From: Corbicula japonica
Taxonomy: Eukaryota > Mollusca > Bivalvia > Venerida > Cyrenidae
Reading direction: 5' to 3'
Assembly: GCA_038501625.1 (NCBI GenBank)
Contig: JAZAYU010001142.1
Coordinates: forward strand, 17,134 to 81,133
DNA: 64,000 bases
The notes below the pieces were generated by a model, which saw only the letters and a program-made list of their open reading frames with translations, made no database searches and was not told the origin of the DNA. This document shows positions 34,911 through 45,769 of the stretch, piece by piece (positions within the stretch are counted from its first letter, which is position 1; each line of letters opens with the position of its first letter). A program made the translations under genes and the position numbers.

Positions 34911-36090
34911 TTCATCAACTCCTTGCCAAGATGTAGGACACTTTTCTTATGACAACACGAATTAGGCTCAAATTACTGCAGCTTTTTGTCTCGAAAGAAG
35001 CATCAGAATTGAGAAGATATATATAATTCTTGATCTAACTCAGTTGTTGTTTTTTCTTAATAACATATTCCCGGTTTGAACTTGCAATTTGATGCAATCT
35101 GGTGAGTGAATCTTAAATATCTGTTCACACACACTATTTAAGAACACTAAACCAGACAATTTCAGTGCCTTGAAATAGCAAACACAAAGTACTAACTGTT
35201 CTGAACTTTAAACCGGAGGTTGAACAATAGGATTTTCAAATTACTTAAAATTCTAATATTATTTTGACAAATCGCCGCGATACATGTATACTGTGTTACT
35301 TAGTATCGATATTATTGTTAGAATATGTGTTCCTGAGCTCTGCTGCAAAGTTCTTAGTGAATCATATGTAATAACAGCTTTAAAATCAGCGATATGAGAA
35401 CATATGTCTTCACTAAAAGTGATCGACAATAAGTATTCTTTCTAAATTTGATCTTTTTGCAAAGTTTGTTTCCCCTTCTTTGCGAGTAAAATTACTGTTG
35501 TGCTATATCTACCTGGCATAATAAGAATTAAGTTATGATTTTTATTCAGTAAAAATTGCCACCCGTTTCCTACATGATGTATGTTATATTATCCGTACGT
35601 ATCATGCGCACACTGTGGAACGTAATGCTTAAACAGCCGTGTGTCTTTTGACGGCAGAAAACCAATTTCGATCAGTTTTCACATTGAAAATTATATCATG
35701 AAATTTGATTTTCACAAAATTCGAAAATGATTGATCGTATCAACACCTTTTTGTCACATTATAACAGTCAGGATTTTTACTGCGTGGGCGCTGTGTTGTC
35801 TTTAGGAATTACTGTAACAGGACGAATATATGCGGCAGATTAAATGACAGAATGTTACAAGCGAAGTTTCACACTTTTGTTTTCCGCCGCTCGACCGTAG
35901 AACGACATTCGGCTGTATAAACAACACATGTATGATTTGGTTTATAAGGTAGACTAAAGTTTTCTTATTTTTCTGCTTTCATCAGCGAGTGAGTTTCCGC
36001 GAAAAAAAACTACAGTGTGCAGGAGAGATAGGTTTTATATTACATGTTTATATAAATTGATTGCAAACAACCAGTACTTACACGTGCATA
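34911..36090. other. Unassigned DNA downstream of the CXorf38-like exons
   Basis: I searched both strands by eye for a continuation of the minus-strand gene, such as a P-loop exon, and saw none. No other gene is evident. Confidence 0.45.
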
Positions 36091-36095
36091 CATAT

Positions 36096-36322
36096 TGATT
36101 AAGGGGTCGCTAACATTGCAAATGACGAAAACTGGCTGAAATTTAAAAAAATGAATTTTGGGGAAATACTTTTAGCCACCTAGATTTCAGTGAAGAAATG
36201 TATTTTGCTAAGGATGTACTAATGTATGTAAGCTCAATTTTAGTCTATTTTATGTTCTTATTACCAAGCACATACTAAAACAAAATAAAACACGTTTGCA
36301 TGAGAACTCTGAAATTCGTGGA
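36096..36322 (+). repeat. Dispersed repeat R2, copy 2
   Basis: Same orientation and full-length match to 23386-23612, from attaaggggtcgctaacatt to gagaactctgaaattcgtgg. It ends about 110 bp short of exon 3 of the minus-strand gene and so lies in its next intron or 3' flank. Confidence 0.85.
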
Positions 36323-36435
36323 CTTGTTGTCTTTATGTTTTCGTTTTGTGTTCAGTATCAACTTGATAAGCTTTTTCAAAAATATTATCAACACAAGAAA
36401 ATGAAAGTATTTTTTTACGAAATAGAATTACTTAC

Positions 36436-36703
36436 CTTTGAAAAGGACGTCGTCCGTTTCGGTGACAGATTGCTTAACATTCTTTATTTGTTGTTCGGCT
36501 TCCTGCTGAATGGCTTTGATCGCTGTATTTCTTGCTTCTATGATCTCTCTCAAACTTGCCACTGATGCTTCCTGGACCTTGGCTAGATGGTCCAGTATAG
36601 ATTGAATAGCTTCTTGTTGCTTCTCACTGATACGTTTACTGATATCTTCGTCCAGGACTTTAGTGATATCACCCGCTGTGATAACCAAGGTGTTATTCTT
36701 CAG
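36436..36703 (-). CDS. Exon 3 of the CXorf38-like gene
   Basis: Acceptor tttgcttcag precedes 36703 and donor caaag/gtaagt follows 36436. It holds 89 codons plus one base, so the next exon must start in phase 1. The sequence begins LKNNTLVITAGDI and is then helical and charged (EIIEARNTAIKAIQQEAEQQ). Intron 2 is 1248 bp and contains an inverted-repeat element (37103-37688). Confidence 0.83.
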
Positions 36704-39057
36704 CTGAAGCAAACATTAAATGATACATTGTATAAGCCGGAAAAAACAAGCACTAGTCTTGCTTTGACACTTAATATTCTAACGTTTGAATACATGTAGC
36801 TGATGAATGTACTATTTTTCCTTTACAAACATGCAACATCGAGTCATATACTTATGATTATGCTGAATGTAATAGACGAATACGCATATTAAATATGTGT
36901 TCAAAATGATCATATCAACTGTTCCAGCGGACGAAATTCACGCAAAAGACACATGTGAAATTTTCACGTGAGCATAAATTATTTTTTTCCGTAAAATGGA
37001 ATAATTTCCATATAGTTAAATCTGATGTGAATGCAAAGATTGACGACATATATCATTTAAATTTTCACGCTGAACTGATTAAAACCCTGCGATATATAAT
37101 AATTAAGGGATTACCACCCTCCTCCCAATCCTATTCATCGATAAAAAGAAAAGTATCAAAATCTCAATAACGGCAAAATGCCGTTAAATGAAACTTTGCA
37201 CAAATGTATGTTATTAATGTATCTTCATTTTGCAAAATGGTAAAACACGTTAGAACAGTTAAGAAAAATAGCGAAATCTAAACATTCCCTCAACTTCTAT
37301 TTACATTACTTCACAAAAACTAAACAATACAAAACATCATTATAAATGTCCACATGAGTAACATGAAAGTGACAACAATTTATTGTGTCCTCGTGACTTA
37401 CATTTGTAAACTTTACAAGATATAAGTAAAAGTGTGTTTGACCTTCAATTTTCTGGTCGCTTCCTGGTCGCGTAAACGAATGACAATCACTGATTTCTCT
37501 TTTTAGTAGTTGAAAGTTTTTTTTACAGAGTGCAAAACATTTTCTTGTCGGTAACATTGCACTCACGTGGGAATTTAAAATTATGTTTTGTATCGCTTAG
37601 TTTTTGTGAATATATGGTAATAGAATTTTAAGGAATTTTTAGGTCTAGCTCGATGAACTGGATTGGGAGGATTGTGGCAAGCCCTTAAGCTATTTACGCG
37701 TTGTCTTTTGCCAAGAATAGAATCAAAGGCAATTTTTGGTAGTTTATAGCAGCACATGAAAGCAGAGACAAAAAGAACAACATAAATTCATACATGTAGT
37801 TCTTCTTAACAAAACAAAGACGACATGCAGTTTAAACTAAGAAGTGCTGTAAACATGAACCCCGTGAAACAGACGTATAAATGTAAGCTACACCGTAGTA
37901 TATCACACAACACAGACGATGGTTGTGTACAGATAATTATTTACAACAAACCTCGTTGATTTTGTCGACAGCATGTTTAGCGTGTTGGTCATGACGAAGG
38001 AACTTGGGGTCCCGGAGAAGATCTAGGAGACCGTCAATACACCGGGCAAGCTGAATGTCAGATAACTCAAAGCTCGCTGAGTGACGGATGTCGTCATTGA
38101 TCATTTTCCGAACCTGTCAGTTTATACATGTAAGTAGAGTTAAGCACATGCATGCATCTTAGAATGTGTAATACAATATCAAATAGCAATGTGAGAACAG
38201 TGCAGTATGTATGTAATGTTTTGTTGTAACTCAACTATCATAGTACACGCATTATTTAGAATGTCTTTTTGATTTGTCTTTGCGCTGACTGCTGACAGTC
38301 TGTGCTTCGTCAAAGTATTTTTTTTGTGTCCGAAGTAGTCCAGAAAAAGTATAACTATAATTTATTTTCATTTGTTGAGCTCCGCAAAAAAAACTGCAAC
38401 CAGTTACCTAAACAGAATAATATATTTAAAACACGAAATAATAAAATTTATATTGATTTAAGTGTAAGATTAGTTAAAATTTACCTTTGAACAAAGGTTC
38501 GGCTCCCGATTTAATTGTGCCGTCATTTTGTTTTGGAACCGGATGTTGCTAATTATTATTCCTACTGTACCATTAAAGTCAATCTCGGCAAACACATTCT
38601 TATTTCCATACTCAATAAGAGAAGGCAAATAACATTTCGCGATTTCGACTGCATCCGAGCACCATTTCGTAGCATCTGTTATTTGCCAGGTAGGTCCTTG
38701 GAATCTATGGTGTTTGAGTATGGCATCCTTTACATTATGGCAAATGTTGTTTGGACACTTCTGGTTGGGGTTTTTATTCGGCACGTTTGGATCATGTAAT
38801 TTACATTTTCCTCTCTTGTCACAAAACTCTTGTGTTGGACATCTCAACATATTCGCTGTCGTACAAGAACTGCATCTTGTACCTAACGGGATGCCGTTCT
38901 TTGTAAAGATATATTGTAGCAAGTCTCTCTGGAAGTCGGAGATCTCGCTTTTAACAAACTCTGTCAACGCTTCTCTCGTGAAAAGAACCGCTAAGGCTCC
39001 TTTGAGCCAGTTAATAAATGTTTTCTTTGTTAATGCTGGATCGAGTGCAGTTGCCAT
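36436..39057 (-). CDS. CXorf38-like (DUF4559/HEPN) protein, three exons, 3' end not found
   Basis: Exons are 39057-38485, 38113-37952 and 36703-36436, joined in phase to 334 codons plus one base. The start is chosen at gaagccATGGca, a good Kozak context, with residues 1-20 beginning MATALDPALTKK. Residues 12-55 carry the conserved NWLKGALAVLFTREALTEF block. A Cys-rich stretch follows (Cys 62, 65, 73, 79, 85, 101, 106), then KHHRFQGPTW and WCSDAVEIAKCYLP (about 115-145), matching the CXorf38 plan. Exon 2 has the NDDIRHS block (197-203), the expected HEPN motif site. Exon 3 is Glu/Lys/Gln-rich and helical, likely coiled coil. In bivalves, similar N-termini often precede NACHT-type or other immune-receptor modules as I recall; none is visible. 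Without splicing at exon 3, translation stops two codons later. The biochemical role is unknown. Confidence 0.85.
37103..37688. mobile_element. TTAA-ended inverted-repeat element, copy A (right end shortened)
   Basis: The left end ttaagggattaccaccctcc and the right end ggaggattgtggcaagccct plus taa are inverted. The body matches copies at 44757-45466 and 54947-55643 (for example tgaaactttgcacaaatgta, ttcctggtcgcgtaaac). Compared with copy B about 120 bp next to the right end is missing. It lies in intron 2 of the CXorf38-like gene. Non-coding; the ttaa edges suggest a piggyBac-like insertion preference, which is inference. Confidence 0.8.
37952..38113 (-). CDS. Exon 2 of the CXorf38-like gene
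   Basis: It is bounded by acceptor ctgacag (before 38113) and donor gag/gtttgt (after 37952) and encodes 54 codons in phase 0. It contains the HEPN-type NDDIRHS block, followed by LLDLLRDPKFLRHDQHAKHA. It is too short to stand out as an ORF and is identified by similarity and splice signals. Intron 1 is 371 bp. Confidence 0.85.
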
Positions 39058-39109
39058 GGCTTCTGTTTTACATGTTTTAAGTGACGCCTTGAATACAGTT
39101 GACAGAAAC
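38485..39109 (-). CDS. Exon 1 of the CXorf38-like gene (coding from 39057)
   Basis: A splice-acceptor-like tgtatttcaattgtag ends at 39110, so this exon may begin at 39109 with 52 bases of 5' untranslated sequence, and an upstream leader exon may exist. Coding starts at 39057 and ends in phase 0 at the donor caaag/gtaaat (38485/38484), after exactly 191 codons. The open frame continues upstream to 39225 but that part runs into the tRNA-like repeat and is not expected to be coding. Confidence 0.82.
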
Positions 39110-39178
39110 CTACAATTGAAATACAATACATTCAAATCTTTACAACCAATTTTTTTTTCATATTTTAAATATCGAATC

Positions 39179-39660
39179 ATATTGCACCTACCGGGAAGCG
39201 ACAGCGCCTGGCCAGGCAATGCCAACTACTCTACCTATTGAGCTAACCGGGACTACCCCCACACAATGTTGAATCATATTGTCTCTACCGGGAAGCGACA
39301 GCGCCTGGCCATGCAATGCCAATTACTCTGCCTACTGAGCTAACCGGGACAAACCCCCCAGAATGTTGATCGGATAACCCGGATAAACGTTATCATCACT
39401 GCATGATACCTGAAGCCGATTATTTACTGATAACAGTACTGACTATACGTAAGGGAGACTTTTTACGGCCACCACACTGCACAAATAGCGCAACTGTGAA
39501 TTTCAAATGATATTACCCTACAAGGGAGCGAACCCTTGCGGCGATAGCACCTAGCCATGCAATGCCAATTACGCCACCTATATAGCTGACCGGGACACGA
39601 CCCAAAAAGGTTGATCAGATAACCCTGATAAACGTTATCATTGCATGACACCGGAAACCA
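39179..39660 (-). repeat. Tandem tRNA-like units, locus 1 (three units)
   Basis: On the minus strand each unit has gtcccggttagctcaatagg or a variant (A-box-like) and a ggcgctgtcgc block. Anchors gagctaaccgggac end at 39253, 39350 and (variant) 39596. The first two are a 97-bp direct duplication; the third is 246 bp away, near the usual ~255-bp period of the other loci. The B-box-like ggttcgctccc is visible only in the third unit (about 39526-39536). It begins about 70 bp upstream of exon 1 of the CXorf38-like gene, so it may overlap its promoter. Confidence 0.78.
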
Positions 39661-39910
39661 AGAATTTACTGACTATATGTACTGGACTTTTTCGGCCGCC
39701 ACAGGCTCTTATAATGAACAAAATATCGTGACATAAAGTTTCAGGATTACTTAACACACCGAGGTTTGCATCTATACAGAACTAAAAACTTGTGTGAATT
39801 GTGTAGTTGTGAATTTTCGACAGCTTGAGTGTTTGATATCTAACAAACGCTGCATTTATGCTCAAACCAAAAACATAATTGCAATGTATAAATAAAATAA
39901 ACTACCGACA
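39660..39910. other. Unassigned DNA
   Basis: Short gap between the tRNA-like array and the next inverted-repeat element. No feature recognised. Confidence 0.4.
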
Positions 39911-39912
39911 TA

Positions 39913-40508
39913 AAAAGGGGTAGATTCACGAAGGCTCTAAGTTGGCCTAAAATTATCTCAAATTTCAAATTGCATTTACATCACAGAAAGTGTGCTTTTT
40001 ATAATTTATAATGGTTGTTTTCTTGAAAAGATAAAAAGTCAAGATGAATTCATAAACCAAAATAAAAAATTAAGTATGTCATATATGTCTGATATTTGAA
40101 AATGTTTGCCAAATGCAATTTTTTGTTAAATTTTCATCATATTTTGGTGATTTTCATATTGGGCACAGGCTTCGACCAAACTAATTTAAAGAATTTTCTT
40201 TGTATAAATGTGTGCTGAATTCATGGTCAAAATTTGATTTTGGTCGATAAGTGTGCCCTTATCGAAATCCTCTAAAATCTGTTGTAAAAATGGACAAAAA
40301 CATGAATTTTTGCAGATTTTCCTCATTTTTAGCAATTTTGATGGCCCCTTGTCAAACACCTTTAGCAGTAATCAATATAAAATTTTAAGATATGAAAAGT
40401 ATAACTATTAATGTATTCAATGGCATTAAAATTTAAGATATATATAACGAAATTTAAAATTTTACATATTTTTAGGCCTATATTAGGCCTTCGTGAACCT
40501 ACTCCTTT
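39913..40508. mobile_element. Inverted-repeat element of about 595 bp
   Basis: The left end aaaaggggtagattcacgaa followed by ggc, and the right end, reversed, aaaggagtaggttcacgaag followed by gcctaa, form an inverted repeat of about 25-40 bp. The interior is AT-rich and non-coding. I read it as a non-autonomous DNA transposon. No target duplication is obvious. Confidence 0.75.
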
Positions 40509-40509
40509 G

Positions 40510-41190
40510 AATAGATATCAAATCATATGTCGTTTTTAAACAATGTGGTGTGTCAAATACATACTACATAATGTTTCTTAAATGAATGTACAGGGCTATA
40601 TTCATGTTCAAATCTTGGCAATAGCTTAACTTTTATAGAAAGAAATAGCAAATATACCATAAGATTATTGTTAAGGATTCTTGGTTAAGGTGTAAATCTT
40701 CGTACACATCATCCGGATAATGCAGGCTCGAATCCCACTAGCGATGAGTTTTTTTTCTGCAATTTAGTTAATCAATATGAGGCACAGGTAGCAGCTGATT
40801 AATATAGTTTATTATAGTTTTATATATCAAATAGCTACACAAACGGGGTATCGCTCAATATTATTTTTTCATCGAAATAATAAGTATCCCAATTAAAGGT
40901 TTGTAGCTCTTATACGTAAGTTGGAACTATTTTTCATTTCAACTTACCATTTCAACATACACTTGATAAAAGGGTGGGGACTATAAGGCGTATTTGGGGA
41001 CACAAGAAGGAGATCTTTTGAACTTATTAATATTAAAAGAATTAAGTCAATACCAAAAAGGTTATAACGTACCAATAATAAAACCTGCCTCGCCCGAAAG
41101 AACACTATCAGTGAATGAAGCTAGAATAGCTAGATAAGTATTTGTTTGCACAACACATTAAGTCTGATGTAACATTAAGTACAAATACAC
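40510..41190. other. Unassigned DNA with a possible tRNA-like scrap
   Basis: A B-box-like ggctcgaatcc at about 40725-40735, followed by cactagcgatgag, resembles the T-arm of a tRNA or SINE, but no A-box was found at the right distance. Nothing else is recognised. Confidence 0.35.
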
Positions 41191-41194
41191 TAAT

Positions 41195-42745
41195 TAAACA
41201 TGGCCAAGTATGTAATCATGATATAAACCCCTGAAGTAGCCAAGTATATTATTATAATAAGGGCCCCTGAAGAAGCCTAGTATGTTTGCATTATATAAAC
41301 CCCCGAAGTAACCAAATATGTTATTATAATATGGACCCCTGAAGTACCCAAGTATAATATCATGATATGGACCCTTAAAGAAGCCAGGTGTGTTTTAATG
41401 TTATGGACCCCTGAAGTAGCCAAGTATGTTATAATGATATGGACCCCTGAAGTAGCCAAGTATGTTATAATGATATGGACCCCTGAGTAGCCAAGTATGT
41501 TATAATGATATGGACCCCTGAAGTAGCCAAGTATGTTATAATGATATGGACCCCTGAGTAGCCAAGTATGTTATAATGATATGGGCCCCTAAAGTAGGCA
41601 AATATGTTATAATGATATGGACCCCTGAAGTAGACAAGTATGTTATCATGATATGGACCCCTAAAGTAGCCAAGTATGTTATCATGATATGGACCCCTGA
41701 AGCAGCCAGGTATGTTATAATGATATGGACCCCTGAAGTAGACAAGTATATTTTCATGATATGGACCCATAAAGTAGCCAAGTATGTTATCATGATATAG
41801 ACCCCTGAAGTAGCCAAGTATATTATAATGATATGGACCCCAGAAGTAGACACGTATGTTATAATGATATAGACCACTGAAGTAGCCAAGTATGTTATAA
41901 TGATATTGACCCCTGAAGTAGCCAAGTATGTTATAATGATATGGACCCCTGAAATAGCCAAGTATGTTATAATGATATGGACCCCTGAAGTAGCCAAGTA
42001 TGTTATAATGATATGGACCCCTGAAGTAGCCAAGTATGTTATAGTGATATAGACCCCTGAAGTAGCCAAGTATGTAATAATGATATGGACCCCTTAAGTA
42101 GCCAAGTATGTTATAATGATATGGACCCCTGAAGTAGCCAAGTAAGTTTTCATGATATGGACCCCTGAAGTATCCAAGTATGTTATCATGATATGGTCCC
42201 CTGAAGTAGCCAAATATGTTATCATGATATAACAACTGAAGTAGCCAAGTATGTTATCATGATGGACCCATAAAGTAGCCAAGTGTGTTGTCATCATTAG
42301 ACCCAGGAAGTTGCATATGTAATCATGATATAGACCCCTGAAGTAGCTAAGTATGTTATCATGATATGGACCCCTGAAGTAGCAAAGTATGTTATCATGA
42401 TATAGATCCAGGAAGTTCCAAAGTATGTTATCTTGATATAGACCCAGGAAATTGCCAAGTATGTTATCATGATATGGACCCCTAAAGTAGCAAGTATGTT
42501 ATCATGATATAAAACCCTGAGGTAGCCATGTATGTTGTCATGATATAGACCCCGGAGGTAGTCAAGTATATTTTCATAATATGAACCCATAAAGTAGCCA
42601 AGTATGTTATAATGATATATACACCTGAAGTAGCCAAGTATGTTTAAATGATACAGACCCCCTGAAGTAGCCAAGTATGCAATCTTGATATGGACCCCTA
42701 AAGTAGATAGTATGTTATCATGATATAGACCCCCTGAAGTAGCAT
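41195..42745. repeat. 36-bp satellite array, about 43 copies
   Basis: The consensus is atggacccctgaagtagcca then agtatgttataatgat, 36 bp. Copies between about 41400 and 42130 are the most uniform; both edges are decayed. Main variable sites are ttataatgat/ttatcatgat and gaagtag/aaagtag. The length is a multiple of three, so minus-strand frames of 256 and 177 codons appear, encoding 12-residue repeats such as YFRGPYHYNILG. Two overlapping frames are open at once, which argues against selection for either protein. Confidence 0.95.
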
Positions 42746-42749
42746 AAAT

Positions 42750-44300
42750 GGTTTAGTTTTCATGATACACACTAACAATCGAAACGGAACATACTCGGAA
42801 TGCTTCTTCTGTCGTCATTGCATCACTTGCTGCTGTGAACGCATACTGGTTGACATTTATAATCAAAATAACATATTCTTTAAAGTAAAATTGTCTTTCA
42901 GACTAGATCTATTTGATTATTGCGCCGATAATAACGAACCAACAAATCAATTACTCACTCAATCAATAAATATTCGTATAAACAAAAAAGATAATGCTAC
43001 GTTTTTTCTTTAGATTGCATTTTGTTTTCTAGTGTTCTCTATAAACTGTGATTGTATTTTTGACGCTGATGAATAACGGGGTAATTAAGGCGGAAACATG
43101 TGTGCTTTGTATTTATCTTTCTCAATATCTCTACAAAGAAAACGTTTTAATTTAGAGTTTTATATTTGCAAGAAGATAACTATTGTCAATATATAATCGT
43201 ACTATTATAACATTTAATACCATAATTTCTTGTTACAAACCAGCACAGTGTACAATTGTAATGAATACTACCACACAATAAAGGGAAGTAATAGCAGTAC
43301 CGTCATCACCAAACAAAAACAAAAATTTCTACCGAATAAGAGATTGAAAATTATACGTGAAAAAATTATCTGGTCTCACGAAAAGTTATCTGCATACATG
43401 TATAAATGCGAAACTTTGCATGAAAGTTTTCTTCAAGTACTGTCAGTGCAAAGCACTATCAGAATGTCGTGATTATAACAAAAACCTAAATTAGTTTCGT
43501 AAAGGTTTTCATGAAACCTGATAATTAAGTGGTGGCAGTTTTATGCCAACATAGATGTCAAAGAACAAGACTGTCTCGTTACCGATAATGTTCTCAAATC
43601 AAAAAACAAGTTAATGTTTCCAAGTTAGCACAGATGGTTATATTTATTACTGAAGAAATGTAATACATGTTTATCCCCAGTTCTGCCCCTCCCCCAGCCC
43701 CCCCCCCCCCCCCAAAAAAAAAAAAACAAACCCACAAACATAATAGAAATGCTAATGAAACAAGGTACTGAGGAAACAAGGTACAGTTTACGTTGTGAGT
43801 TTTCCTTGTTTAAATTCCTGCTCCGCCTCATTTCAGTCGCACATATGGGTGTAAACACAACTTTGGAATACAATTAAAGTTTGTCACTCGGAATTTTAAG
43901 GCCGAGAGGCAGCTAATTCACCTATTTTGGAGATTTAATTCGGATCACATACATTTTATTTATTAGTAATATTTATAACAGTAAAATTGAATTATCAAAA
44001 ATGTGTATAACAGTCAATGATTTTTGAATGTTTATATATTATTACAGGTGCAAGCGATATTAGAGTTTATTGAAATCATGTTAAGACATACTTATTTTAT
44101 TGAATGAAAGACCTGTAACCAAGATTGAATCGTTCATTCAAAGTCTGTATAAGATCGTTATGATTGTAATTTGATGCTTTAACATTCAAACTTCGATTCA
44201 TTAACTGCGTCGCGTCATAAAGCACATTAGGTTTGGGATGAAAATAACAACTTAAATTGTCTGAGGGAGAACGGTATACAACTATGTATTGACACTAAAT
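42750..44300. other. Unassigned DNA with a C-run/A-run tract
   Basis: A C-rich run followed by an A run lies at about 43680-43728. Short frames around it are artefacts of these tracts. No gene is seen. Confidence 0.45.
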
Positions 44301-44545
44301 AAATGCTTACGATAAGTGTCTGAGGCTGAACCTCGGGGATAATCAAACGTCTCGATACAGCTGGGTAAATGAGCTCTGCTGTTGTTCCCATCGGGTGATC
44401 GTTTTCGAAATTCAGCTTGTTAAATCGGCCTAGCGGTAAACCTCGTAGGTTATCGTATTTTTGGATAGATACAGCTGGTCATATCGGCTTGCGGCTGAAC
44501 CTCGTTAACGATCGTTTGCTCGCATTTGAAAATAGTAAAAAAAAC
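44300..44545. repeat. Degenerate repeat of about 65-90 bp units
   Basis: ggctgaacctcg, agcggtaaacctcg and gcggctgaacctcg, each followed by a gttatcg/gataatc/acgatcg phrase and an agctgg-containing phrase, give about three decayed units. The style resembles 49330-49990. Confidence 0.55.
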
Positions 44546-44756
44546 AATGGTGAAATTGGTTTCGTCCTTGTATTAATAATTAACGAAATATATTTTATTT
44601 GGTAATATTTTGGCATGCGCTATTACGCAAGATAGTTATTATAGGAAATTACATCGTCATATGATTGGATATCAACATTTCCTCGTGCGACTATGTATGT
44701 AAACGCTCTGTTCTGGCAATTAATATATTATGTTTTTTGGTGTAAATTTGATATTG

Positions 44757-45466
44757 TTAAGGGATTGCCACACTCCTCCCAACTTTGTTCGCCGATAAAA
44801 AGAAAAATATCAAAATCTCAATAACGGCAAAATTCCGTTAAATGAAACTTTGCACAAATGTATGTTATTAATGTATCTTTATTTTGCAGATGGTAAGATA
44901 CGTTAGAAGAGTAAAGACAAATAGCGAGATCAAAAAATTCCCTAAACTTCTATTTACATTAATTCACAAAAACTAAACAACACAAAACATCATTTTAAAT
45001 GCCCACATTAGTAATATGATACTGACAACAACTTGTTGTGTCCTCGTGACTTACATATGTAAACTTTACAAGATATTAGTAAAAGTGTGTTTGACCTTCA
45101 AGTTTCTGGTCACTTCCTGGTCGCGTAAACAGATGACAATCACTGATTTGTCTTTTAGTAGTTGAATTTGTTTTACAAAGTACACAACATTTTCTTGTCA
45201 GTATCATTGCGCTCACGTGGGAATTTAAAATAATGTTTTGTATCGCTTAGTTTTTGTGAAGTTATGTAAATAGAATTTTAAGGAATTTTTAGGTCTAGCG
45301 TTTTTCCTTTACTTTTCTGGCGTGTCTTACTGTATGCAAAATAAAGATTCATTAGTAACATTCATTTGTGCTAAGTTTCATTGAACGGCATTTTGCCATT
45401 ATTGAGATTTTGATAATTTTCTTTTTATCGATGAACAAAGTTGGGAGGAGTGTGGCAATCCCTTAA
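44757..45466. mobile_element. TTAA-ended inverted-repeat element, copy B (complete)
   Basis: The ends are ttaagggattgccacactcc and ggagtgtggcaatcccttaa, perfect inverted copies, extending inward as long imperfect arms (tcaaaatctcaataacgg versus ccattattgagattttga). Length is 710 bp. There is no coding capacity. The frame at 45399-45671 spans its right arm and is not a gene. Confidence 0.88.
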
Positions 45467-45579
45467 CAAGGTGACATGGTTCATATGTTAAATATAATAA
45501 CCACCTGGTTCGAATCGTCTCTATATCGGACAGGTAAATAATTGAATTAACTGTGTCATCTTCCATTAAACAAACAAAG

Positions 45580-45765
45580 CTTAAAAAACACTGCGCATGC
45601 TTTAACAGAAACTCCGCTTTTTGACTGTCGTATAGAAGCGCAAACATACAGCGGTATTGTGCTGGTATCAATCAACATTAAGCGAACTGCGCATGCATTA
45701 ATTGAAGCCCCGCCCTCGTCATTGACGTATCGAAGTAAATATTTACGACGCTTGGCTTGCGGACT
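45580..45765 (+). repeat. Dispersed repeat R3, copy 1
   Basis: ctgcgcatgcattaattgaa, gccccgccct and cgaagtaaatatttacgacg match 50565-50660 (ctgcatgcaacatt, ccccgcccctttcag, cgaagcaaatatttacgaca). Confidence 0.55.
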
Positions 45766-45769
45766 GGAG

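Noticed and set aside
38714..39241. 175-codon plus-strand frame
   Set aside because: It is the antisense shadow of exon 1 of the CXorf38-like gene.
40690..40760. Possible tRNA gene with ggctcgaatcccactag
   Set aside because: Only the T-arm-like part is present; no matching D-arm or acceptor stem.
42094..42674. Repeat protein genes on the minus strand
   Set aside because: The frames follow the 36-bp unit and overlap other open frames; no independent support.
43594..43873. Glycine-rich minus-strand frames
   Set aside because: They are translations of the C-run/A-run tract near 43680-43728.
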